DNA from: Bacteroidales bacterium UBA5072
GTDB taxonomy: Bacteria > Bacteroidota > Bacteroidia > Bacteroidales > UBA10428
NCBI GenBank assembly: GCA_002415855.1
Contig: DIAS01000123.1
Span: forward strand, 1-32,510
Direction: 5' to 3'
DNA length: 32,510 nucleotides
Shown: piece after piece, positions 16,819-24,742 of the stretch
Layout of the letters: every line of letters begins with the position of its first letter
Numbering within the stretch: position 1 is the stretch's first letter
Translations under genes and position numbers: made by a program
Notes under the pieces: model-generated
Databases searched by the model: none
What the model was told of the DNA's origin: nothing
Seen by the model: only the letters and a program-made list of their open reading frames with translations

Positions 16819-17823
16819 ATGAAAACAATCAGGTACCTTCTGGCAATGTGGATGTTGATTTCTGTCCTCTCCTGCAGGAAAGATCCCTTCAGGGTCAATG
16901 TTTCAGACATCAAGACAGCGGTAAGCATATCCCGTTTTGAAAAAGAACTGTTTTCCGCTGATCCTTCGGCACTGGAGGAGTTCATTCCGTTGTGGAAGAA
17001 GGAATACGGTGTCTTCTTTGTGCATTTCAGCTATATCGTTAAACTTGGCGATATGGATGATCCTGCTTACCCTGAACGTCTCAGACAGTTTGTCACCGAT
17101 CATTCCAGTTACCGGATATACACACGCACCCTTCAGGTATTTCCAGGCCTGGATACCATCAGAGCCGAACTTAATGAAGGCTTCAGGCATTACCGCTATT
17201 ATTTCCCCGACAAACCCATACCACGCGTGATAACCTATATTTCGGGATTTAACCAATCGGCCATTACCGATGACAGCCTGCTGGCCGTGGGACTTGACAA
17301 ATACCTGGGAAGGAATGAAGGATTGTACCGGCAAGCCGGGATATACAATTATCTGATAGAAAACATGTATCCTGAACGGCTTGTTTCGGACTGCATGTCG
17401 TTTTGGGGTGAGACGGAATTCCCTTTCCAGGATTCGGTTAATAATCTAATAGCTAATATGATATACAGGGGAAAACTGCTGTATTTTACCCATGCCATGT
17501 TGCCGGATCGGCCTGATACCGTCAACTGGGGTTATTCGCGGAATGATCTTGAGTTCCTTGATGCATCCGAGAATGTTATGTGGGCATACCTTGTGGAACA
17601 TAAACTCCTGTTTGTTACCGACCGGCTCACCATTGACAAGTTCATCCTGGAAGGCCCCTTCACCAGGGATTTTGGCCGCAATTCGCCTGACAGGGCAGCC
17701 ATCTGGATTGGTTACAGGATTGTTCAATCGTACATGCAAAGGAACCCTGAGATCACTCTGCTGCAGCTCATGCAAGAGAATGATTTTATGAAAATATTGA
17801 ACGGAAGTGCTTATAATCCTTAA
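16819..17823 (+). CDS. gldB: GldB-family lipoprotein
   Basis: The protein has 334 residues with a lipoprotein signal, MKTIRYLLAMWMLISVLSC, and lipid-modified Cys19. The mature part matches the GldB family: an N-terminal IKTAVSISRFEKELFSADP segment, the central PRVITYISGFNQSAI region and GLDKYLGRNE, and the C-terminal DRAAIWIGYRIVQSYMQRNPEITLLQLM. GldB is required for gliding in Flavobacterium, but homologues are widespread in non-gliding Bacteroidota, so motility should not be inferred. No gldC is seen next to it; instead an M1 peptidase follows by 21 nt in what looks like an operon. nadE lies nearby upstream on the opposite strand, a recurrent neighbour. The gene symbol is given by family recognition. 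Confidence 0.88.
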   Translation: MKTIRYLLAMWMLISVLSCRKDPFRVNVSDIKTAVSISRFEKELFSADPSALEEFIPLWKKEYGVFFVHFSYIVKLGDMDDPAYPERLRQFVTDHSSYRIYTRTLQVFPGLDTIRAELNEGFRHYRYYFPDKPIPRVITYISGFNQSAITDDSLLAVGLDKYLGRNEGLYRQAGIYNYLIENMYPERLVSDCMSFWGETEFPFQDSVNNLIANMIYRGKLLYFTHAMLPDRPDTVNWGYSRNDLEFLDASENVMWAYLVEHKLLFVTDRLTIDKFILEGPFTRDFGRNSPDRAAIWIGYRIVQSYMQRNPEITLLQLMQENDFMKILNGSAYNP

Positions 17824-17844
17824 TTCTTAAACTATCAAATCTCA

Positions 17845-19836
17845 ATGCGATATTTCACTTCGGTATGCTTCCTGTTAACCGCAATGGTAACCGGGGCCCA
17901 GTCGCCCGATTCGATCTGGCAGCAAGGTTTAAAGAATTTTGATCAACAAAATTTCCACGGTGTAATTGAGGACATGAATAACCTCCTGAGCATTGCCCCG
18001 TTATATCCCAATGCATTTTACAACAGGGGTATTGCCTATATGAACCTGGGGGACATGGAGAGTGCCTGTGCTGATCTCAACAATGCCCTTTCACTTGGCG
18101 TGGATGAAAACAAAAAGATGATCGGATACCTCTGTGATCCTGATGTTGTCAGGAATCTTCTGTTGGAGCAGTATTACAAAAAGGAGACTGTATATCCCGA
18201 ACTGGGCTACAGACCAAGATATACCCATGCAGATACGCTCAGAGGCTCATTGCGTGCCGAGAGAACCTGCTTTGATGTGTATTTTTATGATCTCCGTGTA
18301 AAAATCATTCCAAAAGGTAAAAAGATCGAGGGGAACAATGATATCTATTTTCAGGTGATGCAGCCAACTCAAAGGATCCAGGTTGATCTTTTCAGTAATT
18401 ATGAGGTCACTTCCGTTCTTTGGAATGGCATCGGAGTAGCATGGAACAGGGATGGGAATGCCATTTTCATTGAATTTCCAGAAGAATTGTCTGCCGGCGA
18501 GATGCAGGTTGTTTCAATCTCCTATCGCGGCAAACCCGTGATCGCTCCCAATCCGCCCTGGGACGGAGGATTTGTATGGAATCACGATAAGAACAAGGAC
18601 CTCTGGCTGGGCGTTGCCTGTGAACACCTGGGAGCCAGCAGCTGGTGGCCGACCAAGGATCATATGACCGATAAGCCGGACTCCATGCAAATCACGCTTG
18701 ACATTCCCCGGGGATACCAGGCAGTTTCCAATGGCAATCTCCGCAACTCGGAAACTGTTGATAAAAAAACAGATCGTTTCACCTGGTTTGTTCACTATCC
18801 GATTAACAATTACAATGTTACGTTTTACGTTGGAAAGTACACTGCTTTCAACGATACGCTGGTACAGGGAACAGACACCCTCAGATTGGATTACAATGTG
18901 CTCACTTATAACCTGGACACTGCCCGGGAACATTTCAGGCAAACCCGCGATGTGTTGTCATTTTACAATGAGGCCTTTGGCTTTTATCCTTTCCCCGGGG
19001 ACGGATTTGGCCTGGTTGAATCCTCCTACGAAGGCATGGAGCACCAATCAGCCATAGCATACGGACATGGCTATAAGCACAACAACAGCCAGGATTACAG
19101 GAACCAGCTGTATGATTATATCATCGTTCACGAAGCAGCGCATGAATGGTGGGGGAATTCCGTAACTGCCTGTGACATGGCCGACATCTGGATTCACGAA
19201 GGCTTTGCCACATATGCCGAGTATTTGTTCCTGGAGCACAGGCTGGGCAAGGAAGAATACATGTATGAACTCGCTGATAAAAGCCGCTATATTTTCAATG
19301 TATGGCCACTTGTTCAGAACCGGGGGGTAAATGAGAATACGTTTGCCAGCAACGATGTTTACAACAAAGGTGCCATGTTGCTGCACTGCCTGCGCTGCAG
19401 CATCAATAACGATTCACTCTTCTTCGGAATGCTAAGGGATTTCTGCATTCAGTACCGTTACAAAACCGTGAATTCAGATGATTTTATCCGGTTCGTCAAT
19501 GAATACACCGGTTCCGATTATACTGCATTTTTTAAGAAATACCTTCATGAAACAACTTTGCCGGTATTGACCTATACCTGTGCAGTCGAAAACGGAGACC
19601 TGGTCATACACTATCGCTGGAATGGTGTTGAGGAAGGATTTGTCATGCCGTTCGGAATCGAAACAAACAGAAAGGAGTCTATTCGTCTCGTGGCCAATAC
19701 ACGCTGGCAGGAAATCCGGATACCCGGTGCAGAATGGTTCAATTTCTATAATCTTTGGAAGGGATATTCGGGAAGTCCGGAGAATTCATTCACGTACTTC
19801 AATACACACAGGGAGAAGGCAAGCGTTAATCAGTAA
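17845..19836 (+). CDS. Secreted M1-family zinc metallopeptidase with N-terminal TPR segment
   Basis: The protein has 663 residues with a signal peptide MRYFTSVCFLLTAMVTGAQ (1-19). Residues about 22-110 form TPR-like hairpins (QQNFHGVIEDMNNLLSIAP, PNAFYNRGIAYMNLGDMESA). An M1 aminopeptidase N-terminal beta domain follows (about 130-335), then the catalytic domain. The zinc site is HEAAH (429-433) with the third ligand E452 after exactly 18 residues. In place of the classical GAMEN substrate loop there is YEGMEHQ (395-401), as often in Bacteroidota M1 enzymes. It probably cleaves N-terminal residues from peptides in the periplasm or outside the cell. The C-terminal ERAP-like helical domain is absent, which explains the length. 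It is co-directional with gldB, 21 nt downstream. Confidence 0.93.
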   Translation: MRYFTSVCFLLTAMVTGAQSPDSIWQQGLKNFDQQNFHGVIEDMNNLLSIAPLYPNAFYNRGIAYMNLGDMESACADLNNALSLGVDENKKMIGYLCDPDVVRNLLLEQYYKKETVYPELGYRPRYTHADTLRGSLRAERTCFDVYFYDLRVKIIPKGKKIEGNNDIYFQVMQPTQRIQVDLFSNYEVTSVLWNGIGVAWNRDGNAIFIEFPEELSAGEMQVVSISYRGKPVIAPNPPWDGGFVWNHDKNKDLWLGVACEHLGASSWWPTKDHMTDKPDSMQITLDIPRGYQAVSNGNLRNSETVDKKTDRFTWFVHYPINNYNVTFYVGKYTAFNDTLVQGTDTLRLDYNVLTYNLDTAREHFRQTRDVLSFYNEAFGFYPFPGDGFGLVESSYEGMEHQSAIAYGHGYKHNNSQDYRNQLYDYIIVHEAAHEWWGNSVTACDMADIWIHEGFATYAEYLFLEHRLGKEEYMYELADKSRYIFNVWPLVQNRGVNENTFASNDVYNKGAMLLHCLRCSINNDSLFFGMLRDFCIQYRYKTVNSDDFIRFVNEYTGSDYTAFFKKYLHETTLPVLTYTCAVENGDLVIHYRWNGVEEGFVMPFGIETNRKESIRLVANTRWQEIRIPGAEWFNFYNLWKGYSGSPENSFTYFNTHREKASVNQ

Positions 19837-19879
19837 ACGGTGAGCGGCAATCGGCCTGTAATCGGTTATGCAAAAAAAA

Positions 19880-19913
19880 TAAACCCCAGTGGCTTCTAAA
19901 TCACTGGGGTTTA
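19880..19913 (-). terminator. Rho-independent terminator of rpmH
   Basis: A perfect 12-bp stem (19880-19891 with 19902-19913, sequence TAAACCCCAGTG) surrounds a 10-nt loop. On the minus strand it is followed directly by eight T residues, so it terminates rpmH, whose stop lies 22 nt before. On the plus strand no T-run follows, but the hairpin may still slow readthrough from the M1 peptidase gene. Confidence 0.88.
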
Positions 19914-19934
19914 CTATTTCTAAAAGTTGCCAGG

Positions 19935-20090
19935 CTATTTGCTTGCTATCTCGTCGGAAACAGTCAGTCTTTTCCTTCCCTTGGCCCTGCGGCTCGATAA
20001 AACTTTACGGCCATTGGCGGTGGACATTCTTTCCCTGAATCCGTGTTTATTGCGTCTTTTCCTGTTTGAAGGCTGATATGTTCTTTTCAT
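19935..20090 (-). CDS. rpmH: 50S ribosomal protein L34
   Basis: This is a 51-residue, very basic protein, read from the ATG at 20090 to the TAG at 19935. It begins MKRTYQPSNRKRRNKHGFRE and continues with the invariant L34 core MSTANGRKVLSSRRAKGRKRL. The C-terminus is a few residues longer (TVSDEIASK), as in other Bacteroidota. L34 is a component of the large ribosomal subunit. The gene has its own strong promoter (20126-20155) and its own terminator, so it is a monocistronic unit. In many bacteria rpmH lies beside rnpA and dnaA; here its neighbours are mnmD and an M1 peptidase gene, and no rnpA is visible. Confidence 0.98.
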   Translation of the reverse strand: MKRTYQPSNRKRRNKHGFRERMSTANGRKVLSSRRAKGRKRLTVSDEIASK

Positions 20091-20125
20091 CGTGATGTAT
20101 TTTAAATCCTGATAAAATCGGATTG

Positions 20126-20155
20126 CAAAATTAATAATTAATTGTTGCGATGCAA
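20126..20155 (-). promoter_or_regulatory. Bacteroidetes-type promoter of rpmH
   Basis: On the minus strand TTG (20153-20155) is followed after exactly 19 nt by TAATTTTG (20126-20133), a mismatch-free fit to TTG-N19-TAnnTTTG. The predicted leader is about 30 nt. A strong match is expected for a ribosomal protein gene, which supports the phylum assignment. Confidence 0.8.
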
Positions 20156-20203
20156 ATTTTTTTCACATTATTGCTTGTAGTCACGCACCGCTGCCGCTGC
20201 CAT

Positions 20204-20866
20204 CTAATCTTTCCATGCCCTGAGAACCTCGCGTTTGCCTGGTGGCCCCGGAATTTTAGTAACCCTGAAGCCTGCCGATTTAAGCATCCGCCTCACTTCA
20301 CCCTTCACACAGTAGGTAGCCAGGATCCCGCCTGTATTCAGGTTCGTGTAAAGCTTTTCAAACAACTCCCGTGACCACATCTCCGGTTGTTTTTCGGGAG
20401 CAAATGCATCATAAAAGATCAGGTCATAGCTGAAATCGGGTTGATAGCTGGTAAGATCAGTTTTGATCTTATGCAGGTAAAAAAAGGGATGCAATTTGCG
20501 GGTTTCATTCCAGGGGGCCCTGTGTATCCTTTCGAACCATGTCCGGGGATCATGATCCGACGGAAGGAGCGAAGCATAATTCAGCTGGTCTGAAAGTCCG
20601 CATTCCACCGGGTATTTTTCAGCGCCATGATAGGTAACCATTAAACGGTATTCCATGGCCGTGATGCAAGTAAGCAGGGCATTCAGACCGGTTCCGAATC
20701 CTGCCTCGAAAATGGTCAGCCTTGTACGGCTGGTCATCAGTTCCTTCACTGCGCCGATAAATACATGCCAGGACTCCGTCAGTGCACCAAAGGTGGAATG
20801 ATAATGTTCACCGAACAGGGGAGCGTACAAAGTATGAGATCCATCGGCAGTTGTCACCAGTTGCAT
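20204..20866 (-). CDS. mnmD: tRNA (5-methylaminomethyl-2-thiouridine34) methyltransferase, stand-alone MnmD
   Basis: This SAM-dependent enzyme carries out the last methylation of the wobble uridine modification mnm5(s2)U in tRNA. I start it at ATG 20866 (220 residues) because the family N-terminus begins there (TADGSHTLYAPLFGEHYHSTFGA). The frame stays open to 21118, but those 84 residues show no family similarity and would run antisense into the start of the DUF1573 gene. The SAM-binding motif is EAGFGTGLN (54-62) and the family signature is DAFAPEKQPEMW (153-164). The FAD-dependent MnmC oxidoreductase domain of the E. coli fusion is absent, as usual in Bacteroidota. It lies upstream of rpmH on the same strand. 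Confidence 0.93.
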   Translation of the reverse strand: MQLVTTADGSHTLYAPLFGEHYHSTFGALTESWHVFIGAVKELMTSRTRLTIFEAGFGTGLNALLTCITAMEYRLMVTYHGAEKYPVECGLSDQLNYASLLPSDHDPRTWFERIHRAPWNETRKLHPFFYLHKIKTDLTSYQPDFSYDLIFYDAFAPEKQPEMWSRELFEKLYTNLNTGGILATYCVKGEVRRMLKSAGFRVTKIPGPPGKREVLRAWKD

Positions 20867-20920
20867 CAGCGGCAATTTAGGCAATGATAATAAAATGCAT
20901 GGTATAATGGCGGTTTTTTT

Positions 20921-20928
20921 TAACTTTG
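20921..20928 (+). promoter_or_regulatory. -7 element for the DUF1573-meaB operon
   Basis: TAACTTTG is a perfect TAnnTTTG match, 34 nt upstream of the ATG at 20963. At the ideal -33 spacing the sequence is ATG (20899-20901), two of three bases. It lies in the 96-nt spacer between mnmD and the DUF1573 gene. Confidence 0.55.
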
Positions 20929-20962
20929 GCAAAGGAAAGCTGGTTATAATCATCGAAATCCA

Positions 20963-22051
20963 ATGAAAACCAAGTCCCTTATTCTGGTGATCCCCGGATT
21001 TTTTTTGTTGTTGACCGCCATGGGGCAGCAGAACAAACCCGTCATCACCTTTACTGAGAAAGAGCTCAATCTCGGAACAGTCAGGGAATCTGAAGGAATC
21101 ATCACCCGTGATTTTCAATTCAGCAATACCGGAAAAATACCGTTGATCATCAACGATGTGAAGGCCTCCTGCGGGTGTACGGTTGCCGAGTGGCCAAAGG
21201 AGCCTGTTTTACCGGGCAGGAACGGGGCCATCAGGGTAAGCTTTGATCCAAAAAAGCAAAACGGTTCCTTCAGCAAAAACATACAGGTAAGCAGCAATGC
21301 CGTTGACCCGGTTGTGAGTCTTGTTCTCCGGGGTGTAGTCATTCCTGCTGACGTGGTGGAAGAGGTATACAAATATGCCGTTGGCGATATTCGTCTGCAA
21401 ACCATCTATGCTGCGTTTGGGGAAATTTACAAGGGGCAGTCCTCCTCCTATTCCATTAAAGTATTTAATGGTTCACGGGATAAGCCTGCCGTGCTGAGTT
21501 TCTTGAGGATTCCCCCGCATCTGGCCGTTCGATTTGTTCCGGAGGTTATTGATCCGCAGCAGGAAGGCACTATTGAGGTAGCATACAAAACCGAGGGTAT
21601 GAAGGACTGGGACTTTGTTGTGGACAGGCTTGATTTGCTGGTTAATGGTCAGGTTTTTCCGAACAATCGTATCAATATTACCGCCAATATCAGGGAGGAT
21701 TTTTCAAAACTCACAGCGGCTGAAATGGAGGCCTCACCCAGGGTGGAATTCGACAGTCAGCTTTTTGATTTTGGCACCCTTGCGGCAAATGCTGTTGTTG
21801 AACATGAATTCAGGATCACCAATACCGGGAAAACCGACTTATTTATCCGTAAAGTGAGCGCCAGCTGCGGTTGCACTGCCGTTCAACCGGCAAAGATACA
21901 GATAAAACCAGGCGAATCCACCACCATAAAGGCCATATTCAATGCTGCTGGTCGTGAAGGCAACCAGAAAAAGGCGATCACCGTCATCACCAATGATCCC
22001 AGGCGATCCAAATCGATCCTGTGGATCAATGGCATTGTCGAAAAAAAATGA
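20963..22051 (+). CDS. Secreted protein with two DUF1573 domains
   Basis: The protein has 362 residues with a signal peptide (MKTKSLILVIPGFFLLLTAMGQ). It carries two immunoglobulin-like DUF1573 domains, each marked by the SCGCT motif after an FxFxNTG strand: residues about 30-125 (SCGCT at 69-73) and about 260-360 (SCGCT at 301-305). A divergent domain without the motif lies between (about 140-245). The paired cysteines could bind metal or form a disulfide in the periplasm; the family has no established function. Its TGA stop overlaps the ATG of meaB in ATGA (22048-22051), implying translational coupling to a cytosolic GTPase, an unexpected partner. Confidence 0.9.
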   Translation: MKTKSLILVIPGFFLLLTAMGQQNKPVITFTEKELNLGTVRESEGIITRDFQFSNTGKIPLIINDVKASCGCTVAEWPKEPVLPGRNGAIRVSFDPKKQNGSFSKNIQVSSNAVDPVVSLVLRGVVIPADVVEEVYKYAVGDIRLQTIYAAFGEIYKGQSSSYSIKVFNGSRDKPAVLSFLRIPPHLAVRFVPEVIDPQQEGTIEVAYKTEGMKDWDFVVDRLDLLVNGQVFPNNRINITANIREDFSKLTAAEMEASPRVEFDSQLFDFGTLAANAVVEHEFRITNTGKTDLFIRKVSASCGCTAVQPAKIQIKPGESTTIKAIFNAAGREGNQKKAITVITNDPRRSKSILWINGIVEKK

Positions 22052-23169
22052 AAGAAATACCTTATAAAAGTGCGCTCCAGGTAAGCAATGGTGTTGCAAG
22101 CCCTCCTGACCTCAGCGAGGAGTCAATCCGTCTTCACAAACAGAAGCGACGGAAACAGCCAACAGTAGAGGAGTACATCGAAGGCATCCGGTCGGGTAAC
22201 CGGACCATCCTGAGCCGGGCTATTACACTTACCGAAAGTTCACTTGCATCTCACGGAGAATTGGCCCAGGAAATCATTGAAAGATGCCTGCCCTGGTCAG
22301 GCCGGTCGCTCCGGGTGGGCATCACCGGTGTGCCCGGGGTAGGTAAAAGTACCTTCATCGAATCGCTTGGCATGTCGCTTATCCGTAACAACCGAAAATT
22401 AGCAGTTCTGGCCATTGATCCGAGCAGTGAACGTTCCAAGGGCAGCATCATGGGCGACAAGACCAGGATGGAACAATTGTCAGCCGAGCCCGGAGCTTTC
22501 ATCAGGCCTTCTCCCTCCGCGGGTTCACTGGGTGGTGTGGCCCGAAAGACACGTGAAACCATAATACTATGCGAAGCTGCTGGTTTTGATACCATCTTTA
22601 TAGAGACGGTGGGTGTGGGACAGAGTGAAACTGCTGTACACTCCATGGTTGACTTCTTTCTTTTGCTTATGCTGGCCGGTGCCGGTGATGAACTGCAGGG
22701 TATCAAACGCGGTATCATGGAAATGGCAGATGCTATTGCAATAACCAAGACCGACGGTGAGAATATATCGAGGGCTGACAGGGCCAGGGCGGAATTCAGC
22801 AATGCACTTCACCTGTTCCCACCTGCCGGATCGGGCTGGGTACCGAAGGTCATGACCTGTTCCTCCAAAACGGGTGCAGGTATTGAAGATGTCTGGGAGA
22901 TGATCATGGAATATACTGCCCTGACCCGTCATAACGGATACTTCGATAAACGAAGGCTGGAACAGTCGCGTTACTGGATGTACGAGGCAATCAACCAAAA
23001 CCTCAGGGACAGCTTTTATCATGACAGCCGGATCCAGAAACTTCTTGAAAAGTATGAAAACAAAGTGCTCCTGGGAGAAACCAACCCGTTTGCACCTGCC
23101 AAAGTTTTGCTCGGGGAATATTTCAGGCGCCGGCAGGCAAAAGCCCATGAGGGGAAACGGGGGAGGTAG
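22048..23169 (+). CDS. meaB: Methylmalonyl-CoA mutase-associated GTPase MeaB (ArgK family)
   Basis: This GTPase chaperone protects and reloads adenosylcobalamin-dependent methylmalonyl-CoA mutase. I chose the ATG at 22048 (373 residues) because it forms an ATGA overlap with the preceding stop and avoids nine extra residues from the frame's opening at 22021. The G domain has the P-loop GVPGVGKST (94-102), the switch region DPSSERSKGSIMGDKTRM (124-141), ETVGVGQSE (186-194) and the base-recognition TKTDG (233-237). A C-terminal helical dimerisation region follows. No mutase subunit is in the window, so mutA/mutB must lie elsewhere. The cob(I)alamin adenosyltransferase at 4356 belongs to the same cofactor pathway. 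Confidence 0.95.
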   Translation: MKEIPYKSALQVSNGVASPPDLSEESIRLHKQKRRKQPTVEEYIEGIRSGNRTILSRAITLTESSLASHGELAQEIIERCLPWSGRSLRVGITGVPGVGKSTFIESLGMSLIRNNRKLAVLAIDPSSERSKGSIMGDKTRMEQLSAEPGAFIRPSPSAGSLGGVARKTRETIILCEAAGFDTIFIETVGVGQSETAVHSMVDFFLLLMLAGAGDELQGIKRGIMEMADAIAITKTDGENISRADRARAEFSNALHLFPPAGSGWVPKVMTCSSKTGAGIEDVWEMIMEYTALTRHNGYFDKRRLEQSRYWMYEAINQNLRDSFYHDSRIQKLLEKYENKVLLGETNPFAPAKVLLGEYFRRRQAKAHEGKRGR

Positions 23170-23202
23170 GATGTAATACACCTTCAGCAATCAAAAAAAC
23201 AA

Positions 23203-23210
23203 TATTTTTG
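23203..23210 (+). promoter_or_regulatory. -7 element for lpd
   Basis: TATTTTTG is a perfect TAnnTTTG match, 34 nt upstream of the ATG at 23245, in the 75-nt AT-rich spacer after meaB. A TTC (23183-23185) lies 17 nt upstream as a weak -33 candidate. Confidence 0.55.
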
Positions 23211-23244
23211 TTATTATAACAGCAGAATTAAAAAAACAACTTGT

Positions 23245-24636
23245 ATGAACTATGATCTGATCGTAATTGGAAGCGGACCGGGTGGATACGTGGCCGCGAT
23301 TCGCGCATCCCAACTGGGCATGAAAACCCTGGTGGTTGAAAAGGCTGAAATTGGCGGTATCTGCCTGAACTGGGGTTGCATACCTACCAAAGCCCTGCTC
23401 AAGAGCGCACAGGTGTTCAATTATCTGAAACATGCCAAAGAATACGGCATTGCCGTTGAAGGCGAAGCACAGCCCGATCTCGCGGCAATCGTGGATCGGA
23501 GCAGGGGTGTTGCTGAGGGCATGAGCAAAGGGGTGCAATTTCTTTTCAAAAAGAACAAGATAGACCAGATGGCGGGTTATGGCAGACTGGTGGACAAGCA
23601 AACGGTATCAGTGACCGACACGGACGGGAAAGAGACCAAAGTAACAGCGAAAAATATCATCGTGGCTACAGGGGCCCGGTCAAAACAGCTGCCCAACCTT
23701 AAACAGGATGGGGTCCGGATCATCGGTTACCGCGAAGCCCTTGCCCTAAAAAAACAACCCAAAAGCATGGTTGTTGTCGGCTCAGGAGCAATCGGCAGTG
23801 AGTTCGCCCATTTTTATCATTCCCTAGGCACCAAGGTGACCCTGGTGGAATTCCTGCCTGTGATCGTGCCGCTCGAAGATGAAGAAATATCCAAACAATT
23901 GGAGCGGTCATTCAAGAAGGCCGGCATGGAGGTCATGACCTCCTCCTCGGTTGAATCGGCAGATACCTCCGGCAAGCTTTGCCAGGTCACCATAAAAACA
24001 CCCAAGGGTATTGAACAGCGTGAAGCGGAAATAATACTGTCAGCTGTTGGGATCACGCCCAACCTGGAGGACCTGGGACTTGAAAAACTTGGCATTTTAG
24101 TGGAAAACGGAAAAGTAAAGGTGGATGATTATTACCAGACCAATGTGAAGGGGATATACGCGATTGGCGATATTGTTGCCGGACCTGCACTTGCGCATGT
24201 GGCTTCAGCTGAGGGGATTGTTTGCGTGGAGAAAATTGCCGGGATGAATCCTGAACCAGTGAATTACAGGAATATTCCAGGCTGTACTTATACTTCGCCC
24301 GAGATCGCCTCGGTAGGTTACACCGAAAAAGCAGCCCGGGAAGCAGGATATGAGATCAAAGTGGGCAAATTTCCCTATACGGCCTCAGGAAAGGCAAGTG
24401 CAGCCGGAAACAAAGAAGGCTTTGTCAAGCTCATCTTTGATGCCAAATACGGAGAACTGTTAGGTGCTCACCTGATCGGTGACAACGTTACCGAGATGAT
24501 CGCTGAAATGGTGGTGGCACGGAAACTCGAAACGACCGGACATGAAATCATCAAGGCCATTCACCCCCACCCCACCATGTCGGAGGCGATCATGGAAGCA
24601 GCGGCTGCCGCGTACGGGGAGGTGATCCATATTTAA
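23245..24636 (+). CDS. lpdA: Dihydrolipoyl dehydrogenase (E3)
   Basis: This FAD-dependent disulfide oxidoreductase regenerates lipoamide in 2-oxoacid dehydrogenase complexes or the glycine cleavage system. The 463-residue length is typical. It shows the FAD site GSGPGG (9-14), the redox-active disulfide C40/C45 in GGICLNWGCIPTK, an NAD-binding GSGAIGSEF segment in the middle, the second FAD motif GIYAIGDIVAG, and the C-terminal dimer-interface catalytic pair H442/E447 in HPHPTMSE. No E1 or E2 gene is adjacent, so the complex it serves cannot be told. It has a separate -7 box and is followed by a heptamer repeat array. Confidence 0.97.
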   Translation: MNYDLIVIGSGPGGYVAAIRASQLGMKTLVVEKAEIGGICLNWGCIPTKALLKSAQVFNYLKHAKEYGIAVEGEAQPDLAAIVDRSRGVAEGMSKGVQFLFKKNKIDQMAGYGRLVDKQTVSVTDTDGKETKVTAKNIIVATGARSKQLPNLKQDGVRIIGYREALALKKQPKSMVVVGSGAIGSEFAHFYHSLGTKVTLVEFLPVIVPLEDEEISKQLERSFKKAGMEVMTSSSVESADTSGKLCQVTIKTPKGIEQREAEIILSAVGITPNLEDLGLEKLGILVENGKVKVDDYYQTNVKGIYAIGDIVAGPALAHVASAEGIVCVEKIAGMNPEPVNYRNIPGCTYTSPEIASVGYTEKAAREAGYEIKVGKFPYTASGKASAAGNKEGFVKLIFDAKYGELLGAHLIGDNVTEMIAEMVVARKLETTGHEIIKAIHPHPTMSEAIMEAAAAAYGEVIHI

Positions 24637-24650
24637 GGGGACGGTTATAA

Positions 24651-24733
24651 GTTGTAGGTGAACTTACAACATACAACTTACAACGTACAACTTTCAACAT
24701 ACAACTTACAACATACAACGTACAACGTACAAC
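24651..24733. repeat. Heptanucleotide tandem repeat, ten units of NTACAAC
   Basis: From 24664 to 24733 there are ten uninterrupted 7-nt units of the form NTACAAC. The first base varies (T, A, T, G, T, A, T, A, G, G) and only one unit departs (TTTCAAC at 24692-24698). A reverse-complement copy (GTTGTA, 24651-24656, within TAAGTTGTA) stands just before the array and can pair with TACAACTTA units such as 24672-24680. The array fills the spacer between the convergent 3' ends of lpd and the LytTR regulator gene. Such heptamer arrays are not coding here. Confidence 0.93.
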
Positions 24734-24742
24734 ATTTTTCTC

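Noticed and set aside
16819..17823. Evidence that the organism glides
   Set aside because: GldB homologues occur in many non-gliding Bacteroidota and no other gld gene is visible here.
20867..21118. N-terminal extension of 84 residues on the mnmD frame
   Set aside because: It has no similarity to MnmD, would run antisense into the DUF1573 signal peptide, and the family N-terminus starts at 20866.
24651..24733. CRISPR array
   Set aside because: The units are 7 nt with no spacers, and no cas gene is present; it is a simple tandem repeat.
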